Shown piece after piece: positions 61,601 through 64,000 of a stretch of 64,000 bases of DNA. Source of the DNA: Calliphora vicina (taxonomy: Eukaryota > Arthropoda > Insecta > Diptera > Calliphoridae); NCBI RefSeq assembly GCF_958450345.1, contig NC_088783.1, positions 17,239,701 to 17,303,700 on the forward strand, in the 5' to 3' direction. How positions within the stretch are numbered: position 1 is the stretch's first letter; the number at the start of each line of letters is the position of its first letter. Made by a program: the position numbers and the translations under genes. Below the pieces are notes generated by a model. It had not been told where the DNA came from and searched no databases. It saw nothing but the letters and a program-made list of their open reading frames with translations.

Positions 61601-63753
61601 AATATTTTTTACCATTTTTTTCACAACCATAATTTTTTTTAACCAAAAAATATTTTCCACAAAATTAAAAAAGGATGTCAAAACAATATATTAATTCATT
61701 AATCTATGGTTTTTATTATAATAAAGAAATGACAAATAGAATTTAACCCAAAATTTTTAATTTTTGCTTTTATTTTATTTCATTATTCTGAAAATTTTAA
61801 AATTTTTGTGTTAAAAGCTATTTATTTTTGTTATGAAACATGCATTTACACTGTAGTTTTACTTTAACAAAAATGTCCATGAAAATAAATTTAAGTATAC
61901 CTTTTCCATATTTAATAAGAACTGGTTAATCGTTTTTTTAGAATTACAAAAACTGATATCGGTTTTTTCAAATACATACTCTAATTTTGGATACTCCAAT
62001 TTTCAAGCTTCTGTCGAATACATTATTGAATATGCGCAAATCCAAAATATCTTAAGAAAAGTCTCTATTTAGTTTCTTCTTTTCTCTCATTATTGTTATT
62101 AGTTCGCCATTTTGAAAAAGAGTGAACGTAATATACAGAGGAGGGACGGACGTTGGGATTGTTACAATGATTTTATAGTATGACAATTACAATCATTTGT
62201 ATTGTTTTTATAAAATTGCAAACAATAAGCTACAACATTTTGCATATGCTATTTTAAAAGAATATTAAATTGAAGTTGTATTCGACATATGATGAGTTTT
62301 AGATTGTAAAAGATTGTCATTGGTTGCGAACGCAATTTTCATTCTTTCAAACAATGTTTACAAAGCAAAAAACCATTAAAATATGGCAACATCTTGACAA
62401 ACCATTTTAATTCTTTGTTTATTTTCTTTCACTTTCTCCATTATATTAATTTCGCCATTTTGAAAAAGAGAGAGAGTAATGCAAAACACATTTCAAAATA
62501 ACTAAACCATTTTGAGTGTCCTAAAGAAGTAATGGTATGACAATTGCAAAGCAATTTTGAAGCATTTTGCATTAGCAAGACATTTGTACCAAACACTGAA
62601 CCAAAAAACAAAAATATACAAACCTTTAAATTCTTGCGGCATCACTGTACTTTCTTCAAAATTGCGAACAGGGATGGAAAATGTTATACAAAAAATATAA
62701 TCTTCAAATAATATGGCAAAAAAGGCCATCATATGTATATCAGATTATAAGCCGGCCATATTTACAAGTAATGCATAGGTTATGTAGTGGTCATTGTAAA
62801 GTTGTTGTTACCAAGTTATTTGCTGGGATTTTAGTTAATTTAAATTTTATGCTGTTTCGTTAGAAAATATAAAAAAACTTCTGTAATTTTGTGCGACGAT
62901 AGTTGATTAATGTAAAAGTAATATATCAATTGAATTGATTACTACCAATGATTTTCATTATTTTCTTCAGAGTATATAAACAAATGACATGTTATAGAAC
63001 ACTTAAATATAACTTTGTCCACATCTGTGCCATTTACACATTTATTTCACCAAATGCAATTAAAAATTTCATATACTACTACAATACAGACCGAAAAACT
63101 ATACTTGAAAACAAAATACATAATGGTTTGTTATGAAAATGTTTTATTTTTATTTATTTTATTATTCTTTTTTTTTTTCTATAATTTATACTAAAACAAT
63201 GTATTGTTAAATTATTATTATTATGTTTAGTAATTTGTTTCTATTTTTAACTTAAATTATAATTTAAATATTTCTTTTTGTTTCTGTTTTTCACATGCGA
63301 TTACGCCAAATTAACAAACATATAAATATTTGAAAAAATCTGACAAATATACAAAACCAACCGAACAATCAACTATAAACTAAATAATGCAATTTGGTTG
63401 CACTTTATTTTGCACCATTTAAACACAACCACCATTAATCTTTTTTCTTACCACACCACCTAAACACCAACCAACAATGATCGTCATGCTGTCATCTCTC
63501 GTATTTTGAATTTGATTAAAAACACATGCAACACATGAATGATAAATTCGTTAAAAAAAAATCAATCAATCAAACAAACTCACATTCTCACCGTAATGTT
63601 GTATTAAATGAACACGAATATGGTGGTACGTACTTAGATCATCCCATTCATCCACCAACGGAAACTAGTGATCCCTGGGATATTGAATTTCCTGCCGATA
63701 AAACATATTGCATTAGGGCTGTGGATGGTGTTTTCAATGTGTTCCAAAATGAG
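28506..63753 (+). CDS. AMPdeam: AMP deaminase, 5' part of the gene (3' part outside the window)
   Basis: AMP deaminase converts AMP to IMP and ammonia in the cytosolic purine nucleotide cycle. Only the N-terminal, isoform-variable part is present. Three candidate first exons (28506-28620, 41483-41603, 43838-43925) all end in phase 1 and can join the exon at 44026-44203. Exons 56971-57275 and 63638-63753 follow, with matching phases throughout. Conserved blocks of the family are EISAPYEVPQFPIEQIEKKL, FQRVSISGEDTSGVPLEDLE, RSRYMSISEQSFPTTTSRFL and DHPIHPPTETSDPWDIEF followed by IRAVDGVFNV. The last exon ends in phase 0 at GTAAGT, so the catalytic barrel is coded further right. Introns of 100 bases to about 13 kb are crowded with transposons. 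The gene is on the strand opposite to Npc1. Confidence 0.92.
28980..29160 (+). repeat. Partial relative of the 42481 hAT element
   Basis: It shares AAAGAATTTTGGCATCGATT followed by TATTAGTGCATATTTT with 42568-42603. It has the same tandem GCATATTT / AGAGCATATTTTAC units. Ends are not preserved. Confidence 0.65.
29370..29860 (-). pseudogene. Decayed mariner transposase, C-terminal part
   Basis: On the minus strand: ITGNLYRKQLIH, a diverged MTRPHVAIPVNDYIF (second catalytic Asp block), the PDIF block and GIGFSLEQSIRYDLIRSWSQ followed by KKNVARKKG. The sequence order is that of a Mos1-like mariner, in shifted frames. It abuts a truncated family A repeat at 29865. Confidence 0.75.
29865..30170 (+). 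repeat. Family A dispersed repeat, 3' half
   Basis: It begins at CGTATATAAGGCTATAGTAA, then GGACCTACAATGGGTCGAAA, the A/T tract and ATAAGATTCGGCTGTGAAGA. It ends ATTGCTCTCTAACTTGTTTT. The 5' half is absent. Confidence 0.82.
30171..32290. other. AMPdeam: AMPdeam intron, no recognised feature
   Basis: This is AT-rich intron sequence. Short frames such as 30715-30951 and 31547-31738 are low-complexity. No repeat ends or protein blocks were recognised. Confidence 0.4.
32300..33070 (+). pseudogene. Decayed mariner transposase, copy 1 (internally deleted)
   Basis: Reads KYYGNSAPSISMVK, FRCGFTSTEDAESNGCPAEV, FETIEKIHEIE, KVREIVEAIVISHGSVISIF, MRMFSARWLPHLLT, then jumps to MCSF/KFHELG, LGGKRFDSN and DDLDKSYFFGRDNTKLEKHG. 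The residues holding the first two catalytic Asp are missing between HLLT and the C-terminal blocks. Frames shift often. A second copy with the same internal junction lies at 33421. Confidence 0.8.
33075..33405 (-). pseudogene. Transposase fragment inserted between the two mariner copies
   Basis: On the minus strand LLDLYLWSYLKSKIYANNSK resembles the C-terminal 'LDFYLWGYLKSKVY' block of Tc1/mariner-superfamily transposases, a different lineage from its neighbours. The rest is too decayed to assign. Confidence 0.5.
33421..33770 (+). pseudogene. Decayed mariner transposase, copy 2 (direct duplicate)
   Basis: About 310 bases are nearly identical to 32562-32880, beginning TTAATTTCGTTGTGGC. It has the same internal deletion joining LPHLLT-type sequence to the MCSF/KFHELG block. 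It continues further than copy 1 in a recognisable frame (PYSPDLAPSDYLLF-like text near 33705-33750). Confidence 0.8.
33845..34335 (+). repeat. Family A repeats, one tail fragment and one diverged copy
   Basis: 33850-33900 is only the terminus (GGTGAAGAGTATTTCAGATT, GGTACAGCCGAATATAACAC). From 33940 a second copy starts at GGCGATATAGCCATGTCCGT and runs through a run of CACCAAAATTTTTTT units to GTGAAGGGTATATAAGATTC, GGCACCCCCGATTATAGCAC and TCTTACTTTT. Confidence 0.78.
34336..35734. other. AMPdeam: AMPdeam intron, no recognised feature
   Basis: This stretch has A/C-rich text at 34550-34680 (AACAACAACAAACC) and a GTGTGTGT/TCTGTCTGTC simple-sequence patch at 34864-34940. An untranslated exon is possible here but I have no splice evidence for one. 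Confidence 0.35.
35735..36110 (+). repeat. Family A repeat fragment split by a MITE
   Basis: ACAACCTCGATTTTTTGACC and AATTTTTGATCTA lie left of the insert. TATCTGGATTACTAAGAAGA lies right of it. Joined across the insert they reproduce the family sequence GATCTATATCTGGATTAC. Confidence 0.78.
35804..36023. mobile_element. Tc1/mariner-type MITE nested in family A repeat
   Basis: The 220-bp element is flanked by TA at 35802-35803 and 36024-36025. The ends are CACACAGCTTCAAAAGTGAG and, inverted, CAGTGAGCCTCAAAAGTGCG, sharing the TCAAAAGTG core. The uninterrupted target is known from other family A copies, which makes the borders certain. There is no coding frame. Confidence 0.9.
36222..39240. mobile_element. 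3-kb element with interleaved inverted repeats
   Basis: Outer inverted repeats of about 40 bp lie at 36222-36260 and 39200-39240 (CACTGTGGTAAATC...AAATCTAGCTGGACAAAA and its complement). Inside are two more inverted pairs, 37204-37370 with 37630-37833 (CGAGGTGTCCTACTTTGGGG and partner) and 37371-37405 with 38597-38640 (GCACTATAGTTCAAAGTATC and partner). The latter two interleave. A minus-strand frame at 37842-38057 (MKFWLKERPKDTKYDAIIKY...) is hydrophilic and of unknown family. The superfamily is undetermined. Confidence 0.65.
39821..40224. mobile_element. hAT-like MITE
   Basis: The 404-bp element has ends CAGTGATGTTCA at the left and TGAACATCACTG at the right. It is flanked on both sides by ATGTATGT (39813-39820 and 40225-40232), an 8-bp duplication as expected for hAT. 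The flank is itself an ATGT simple repeat, so the duplication is weaker proof than usual. Near the right end, 40151-40173 is a perfect palindrome, TTACGCTCTTT-A-AAAGAGCGTAA. Confidence 0.75.
40447..40649. mobile_element. CCCCTGTCTATAC MITE, copy 1
   Basis: The left end CCCCTGTCTATACTGGACAA and right end TTATCAGGTATAGACATAGG are inverted. The family is shared with 42216-42343, including AAGCAATAATACTAATAAAT. Confidence 0.75.
40518..40915. repeat. Tandem duplication, 198-bp period
   Basis: 40518-40715 and 40716-40915 are near-identical, each starting GCAAAAGCACTAACAATT. The duplication takes in the right half of the CCCCTGTCTATAC MITE plus flanking GGTTGGCTACCGAACTTCAG. Confidence 0.88.
41483..41603 (+). 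CDS. AMPdeam: AMPdeam alternative first coding exon 1b
   Basis: 40 codons plus one base: MSARGFLIATDSIESMDIQM, then ADAYNPLSPKTPPLHLDLAN, with a GTAAGA donor. Phase 1 fits the acceptor at 44025. A possible TATA-like CTATAAAAAT lies near 41415, about 70 bases upstream of the start codon. Confidence 0.85.
41636..42070 (+). repeat. Family E dispersed repeat, copy 2
   Basis: It is the direct relative of 10764-11195, with the same block order from CATCCCATGTAACCCAGCGT to TAACTAGTGTCACCCTAATG. It lies 33 bases downstream of the exon 1b donor. Confidence 0.75.
42216..42343. mobile_element. CCCCCTGTCTATAC MITE, copy 2
   Basis: The 128-bp element has inverted ends of about 23 bp: CCCCCTGTCTATACTTGACA and, on the other strand, CCCCCTGACTATACCTGACA. 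It is shorter than copy 1 at 40447. No clear target duplication was read. Confidence 0.82.
42481..43499. mobile_element. Non-autonomous hAT element with GCATATTTT sub-repeats
   Basis: The 1019-bp element has a perfect 8-bp target duplication CTCATTAC (42473-42480 and 43500-43507). The ends are CAGGGAAACCAAAATATGC and, inverted, CAGGGAAACCAGAAATATGC. Both arms carry runs of GCATATTTT / AGAGCATATTTT units. The centre contains a piece of a family A repeat (about 42895-42995). There is no transposase frame. Confidence 0.92.
43508..43837. other. AMPdeam: AMPdeam intron / probable leader of exon 1c
   Basis: AT-rich sequence without repeat ends. An in-frame TAA sits directly before the start codon at 43838, so any translation from exon 1c must begin there. 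Confidence 0.4.
43838..43925 (+). CDS. AMPdeam: Candidate AMPdeam alternative first coding exon 1c
   Basis: 29 codons plus one base: MDFNKMERQHEDKLYKQKFG, then SLSAISSSS, before a GTATTG donor. Phase 1 again fits the acceptor at 44025. The resulting intron would be only 100 bases, with a TACTAAT branch-like site at about 43951 and a T-rich tract before AACAG. The donor is weaker than consensus, so this exon rests on frame, phase and composition. Confidence 0.55.
44026..44203 (+). CDS. AMPdeam: AMPdeam first common exon
   Basis: The exon accepts phase 1 and leaves phase 2. It encodes SESPLATVAGQLPKTPGALD, a Ser/Asp-rich linker and the conserved EISAPYEVPQFPIEQIEKKL motif, ending QRQLNV before GTGAGT. 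This motif anchors the identification as AMP deaminase. Confidence 0.92.
44450..46145. repeat. Cluster of family B palindromic repeats (GGCGAATT type)
   Basis: The motifs GGCGAATT, GCGAATTC, GAATTCGC and TTTGACATTC, in both orientations, recur many times across 1.7 kb. AATTCGCTCGAATTTTCATG occurs near 44611. Related TTCGAATTTTCATGAATTCG is near 45371 and AATTCGCTCAAATTTACCGC near 45947. Units are inverted relative to each other and partly nested (for example ATATGGAGTTTGACATTC-type ends near 44695, 44825, 44865, 45255 and 45870). No frame spans it. It shares sequence with the palindrome at 25198-26175. Confidence 0.75.
46175..46755 (+). repeat. Family A dispersed repeat
   Basis: It starts at TATACCCTTCACCTTCGTAA, then GAATATATATTCCGGATTTT, GGAGTCGATCAAGCCATGTC, a CCCAGATATCTTCGGGATCC block, the ATATCTGGATTACTAAGACA core, and the A/T tract. 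The terminal CCGAATATAG part is missing. Confidence 0.87.
46962..47284. mobile_element. PIF/Harbinger-like MITE
   Basis: The 323-bp element is flanked by TTA (46959-46961 and 47285-47287). The ends are CAGCCTTACCTAAATAAAAG and, inverted, CAGCCATACCTAAATAAAAG, each continuing CGTTGA or CATTGA. A 3-bp TTA duplication with inverted ends suggests PIF/Harbinger. A solo end-like GGTATGGCTGT occurs at 47450. Confidence 0.85.
47288..48639. other. AMPdeam: AMPdeam intron, no confirmed gene
   Basis: A 111-codon plus-strand frame at 47544-47879 encodes two hydrophobic stretches (AIHIISNIILVLFNYIVFIF and TYFVMLFLLLFGW). It has no recognisable family and lies in T-rich sequence, where hydrophobic frames arise by chance. 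I do not call it a gene. Confidence 0.35.
48640..48720 (+). repeat. Family A short fragment
   Basis: Only ATATCTAACCATGTCCGTCC and a CTCTCTGTCAGTCG patch remain, corresponding to the CCATGTCCGTCTGTCTG block. Confidence 0.45.
48849..48968. repeat. Short inverted-repeat element (hairpin MITE)
   Basis: CCCATATTCAAAAATGGTTA (about 48855) is inverted at 48927-48962 (TTAATAATCGTTTTTGAATA then TGGGGG). The arms are about 32 bp, with roughly 40 bases between. Confidence 0.7.
49200..50580 (-). pseudogene. Decayed LINE remnant with RNase H domain
   Basis: On the minus strand the block GFCDELGIGISDRVPNEFSV followed by FQAEICDSQAALLSL (49860-49970) matches the 'SVFQAE' region of LINE-encoded RNase H. 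Upstream on that strand (50029-50223) is HLAACGSIRSLDMRTAKMKL. The GC content is higher than in neighbouring introns. The rest is broken by shifts, and no reverse transcriptase catalytic block was read. Confidence 0.65.
50687..51510 (+). mobile_element. Internally deleted mariner-superfamily element
   Basis: The 824-bp element is flanked by TA (50685-50686 and 51511-51512). The ends are AAGAAGTGGTCACTTAA and, inverted, AAGAAGTGGCCACTTAA. The transposase remnants are EARDKIVHKYIENPTLSGSK with IAKI at the left. At the right are WPDLASCHYSNTNMK, NCQNLRPIEIYWAIVKRKLK and MKTKWNKYAGITVEVGRRVV. The middle, with the first catalytic Asp, is deleted, and stops are present. Confidence 0.88.
51655..52365 (+). 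repeat. Family A dispersed repeat, best full-length copy
   Basis: This copy shows every part: the hairpin TATACCCTTCACCTTCGTGA...GAAGGGTATATA, the ATATGTATATTCTGAATCCT block, GGAGTCGATTAAGCCATGTC, CGTCTGTCTGTCTGTTGAAA, CCCAGATATCTTCGGGATCC, CATGCTTTCGAGAAGTTTGA, the ATCTGGATTACTAAGTCATT core, an A/T tract, then GTGAAGGGTATATAAGATTC and GGCACAGCCCAATATAGCTC to TCTTACTTG. Confidence 0.9.
52366..54960. other. AMPdeam: AMPdeam intron, no recognised feature
   Basis: AT-rich intron. 54300-54400 holds a patch (TGTGTCCCTCGGCTGTCTCG, GTGGGCGTGCTCACAACTCT) similar in style to the CCACGCCC repeats at 13490. Frames at 52918, 53444 and 53605 are judged accidental. Confidence 0.4.
54968..56323 (+). mobile_element. 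Tc1/mariner-superfamily element with tandem-repeat foldback arms
   Basis: The 1356-bp element is flanked by TA (54966-54967 and 56324-56325). The ends are CACCATTTTTCATTGAAATT and, inverted, CACAATTTTTCATTGAAATT. The left arm (54968-55410) is an array of about 20-21-bp units (GAGAAAATTCCAAATGAAATT, 21 bases, alternating with GAGAATTTCCATTTCAAATT). The right arm (56088-56323) is the same array inverted. A broken DDE transposase lies between. Confidence 0.88.
55470..56022 (+). pseudogene. Broken DDE transposase within the foldback element
   Basis: In order: DRETNFNLFCRKKHG (first Asp region, followed by stops), SRGPDIHLIGAIGTAGIIQM with HSRIGSFTGESANEWIKS, then in another frame ELVLVCDNAPCHSRLCEIFD (second Asp) and SPYSPMLNPIEIIWSKIKSI (Glu). 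The open part runs 55685-55942 and ends LYLQELINDT. The Asp-Glu spacing is 32 residues as it stands. The N-terminal DNA-binding region is absent. The family is an IS630/Tc1-like DDE transposase, distinct from the Tc1 at the window start. Confidence 0.85.
56330..56970. other. AMPdeam: AMPdeam intron before exon 56971
   Basis: This holds an inverted copy of a short dispersed motif (CTTTTTTTCAATATGGCGAA, AGAGAGTGAG) that recurs at 62100 and 62450. The splice acceptor tract TTTTTTTTTGTACCACTTTTAG precedes the exon. Nothing else was recognised. Confidence 0.4.
56971..57275 (+). CDS. AMPdeam: AMPdeam internal exon
   Basis: It accepts phase 2 (acceptor CCACTTTTAG) and ends in phase 1 at GTATGT. It encodes AMTDKHSVQGDVTDDNAINL, then LIPNFQRVSISGEDTSGVPL and LEMRSRYMSISEQSFPTTTS, conserved AMP deaminase text, ending YEDRKSIA. 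The exon skips to 63638 in phase. The stretch at 57717-57773 could be read as a phase-compatible poison exon but has no clear donor. Confidence 0.92.
57928..58798. mobile_element. TA-flanked inverted-repeat element
   Basis: The 871-bp element has ends GTGCGTTCACATTG and, inverted, GTACGTTCACATTG, flanked by TA (57926-57927 and 58799-58800). Internal GTTTAAC/GTTAAAC motifs (GTTAAGTTAAACCTGAGGCT, AACTTAGGTTTAACTGTGCA) recur in both orientations. There is no coding frame. It is a likely non-autonomous DNA transposon. Confidence 0.7.
58801..59548. other. AMPdeam: AMPdeam intron, no recognised feature
   Basis: T-rich sequence. The frame at 58789-58980 is low-complexity hydrophobic and judged accidental. 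Confidence 0.4.
59549..60152. repeat. Inverted-repeat element with AAATTGAATCGTTTATTTC arms
   Basis: The arms of about 45 bp are AATTGAATCGTTTATTTCTA, then AAACCAGTTAAGCAACAAA at the left. At the right they are inverted (TTGTTGCTTGGCTGGTTTTT, GAAATAAACGATTCAATTG). The interior of about 500 bp has no frame. Target duplication is unclear. Confidence 0.7.
60427..60508. mobile_element. 82-bp Tc1-type mini-MITE
   Basis: It is flanked by TA (60425-60426 and 60509-60510). The ends are CAGTTGGGAGCATAATTTTA and, inverted, CAGTTGAGTGCTTAAAAACA, both continuing to GCAGC. The element is almost only its two ends. Confidence 0.78.
60620..61250 (+). repeat. Family A repeat interrupted by an AGAAGGCCT-rich insert
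   Basis: Family blocks at 60640-60930 (CTTTATAAATAGCTCAATTT, ATGTTGAAATCAACTGTCCT, TATCTGTATTACTAAGTCAT, CGACAATATG) stop at about 60930. The family resumes near 61207 (CGACGTGTATAGCTCCATAG). The insert between carries AGAAGGCCT / AGGAAGGC / AGAAGGTC units and is not seen elsewhere in the window. Confidence 0.7.
61184..61830. repeat. Tandem segmental duplication, about 370-bp period
   Basis: AAGTGAAGACCTAGAATT at 61184 recurs at 61556. Both are followed by TTTCCATCGAC, CACAACCATAATTTTTTTT and TTAATCTATGGTTTTTATTA (near 61439 and 61700), then TTTATTTCATTATTCTGAAA. The second unit is shorter and ends near 61826. Confidence 0.85.
61831..63637. other. AMPdeam: AMPdeam intron before exon 63638
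   Basis: A short direct repeat, TCGCCATTTTGAAAAAGAG, occurs at about 62102 and 62450, with a GTATGACAATT echo after each. The frame open from 63526 into the exon (MQHMNDKFVKKKSINQTNSH) could be an alternative start, but the acceptor at 63628-63637 already gives the conserved junction. Confidence 0.4.
63638..63753 (+). CDS. AMPdeam: AMPdeam internal exon, last one in the window
   Basis: It accepts phase 1 after TACTTAG, giving DHPIHPPTETSDPWDIEFPA and CIRAVDGVFNVFQNE, and leaves phase 0 at GTAAGT. It continues directly from SIA of the preceding exon, as in the family. The remaining exons lie beyond 64000. Confidence 0.9.
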
Positions 63754-64000
63754 GTAAGTTGAAAAGTTTATTTAGATTTTATTTTGTTTAATACTTATTT
63801 AGGTGATGAGGTCCAAAAACAACGCTGGTGATTATAATTTACACCATACAGGGTGTTTTAGAGATATTTTAATGAATGAATAAAGCTGTTATACTCACTG
63901 ATCGTTTCCAGAGTCGTCTCATTTAAAAGGATCGCTCAGAGAACAAATATAGTTGTACATAGTTTTTTAACAATATCAATTTGAATTTAATAGTCTATAC
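63754..64000 (+). other. AMPdeam: AMPdeam intron, runs off the window
   Basis: Begins with the GTAAGT donor. No further exon is recognisable before the edge. Confidence 0.5.

Noticed and set aside
63526..63637. Frame open upstream into the last AMPdeam exon, with its own ATG
   Set aside because: The TACTTAG acceptor at 63637 restores the family sequence exactly; the upstream frame is Asn/His/Lys-rich without conservation I can see.
1..64000. CRISPR array, operon structure, integrated virus or bacterial transfer
   Set aside because: Repeats have no regular spacer pattern, genes have introns, and no viral or bacterial protein block was found.
1..64000. tRNA, rRNA or snRNA genes
   Set aside because: No stretch with a recognisable tRNA B-box/cloverleaf or rRNA core was seen by eye; a covariance-model scan would be decisive.

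Overview
The window looks like nuclear DNA of a dipteran fly, most likely a calyptrate (blowfly, house-fly or stable-fly type). The grounds are the very AT-rich sequence, GT-AG introns, animal genes (Edem2, NPC1, AMP deaminase) with closest family resemblance to fly proteins, and a dense load of insect-type DNA transposons and LINE remnants. No viral, bacterial or organellar segment was recognised. All calls were made by reading the sequence; no database search was run.

Layout. 1-5446: a Tc1-like transposon inserted in an older repeat, a foldback repeat and a pogo/Tigger-like MITE. 5447-8543 (+): a complete four-exon Edem2 gene (ER mannosidase of ER-associated degradation). 8544-11632: dispersed repeats. 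11633-13315 (+): a small two-exon gene of unknown function. 13490-14906: a degenerate repeat array, a MITE and a hairpin. 15222-20732 (-): eight coding exons of a Niemann-Pick C1 gene (probably Npc1a); only the short exon with the start codon was not located. 21200-27000: LINE, Tc1 and mariner wreckage and a large palindrome.

28506 to the right edge (+): the 5' part of an AMP deaminase gene. It has three candidate alternative first coding exons (28506, 41483, 43838), all ending in the same phase and all able to splice to a common exon at 44026, then exons at 56971 and 63638. The catalytic part lies beyond the window. Its long introns are packed with transposons, many with complete ends and target-site duplications: hAT (8-bp TSD), PIF/Harbinger-like (TTA), and several Tc1/mariner/pogo types (TA).

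One repeat family (called family A here) recurs at least 14 times in both orientations and resembles the Drosophila INE-1/DINE-1 (Helentron-derived) type by motif order. The most unusual structures are a Tc1/mariner-superfamily element whose inverted repeats are arrays of about 20-bp units (54968-56323), a 3-kb element with interleaved rather than nested inverted repeats (36222-39240), and a 1.7-kb cluster of GGCGAATT-type palindromic repeats (44450-46145). The three host genes do not form a pathway: Edem2 and NPC1 act in the secretory and lysosomal systems, AMP deaminase in purine metabolism.
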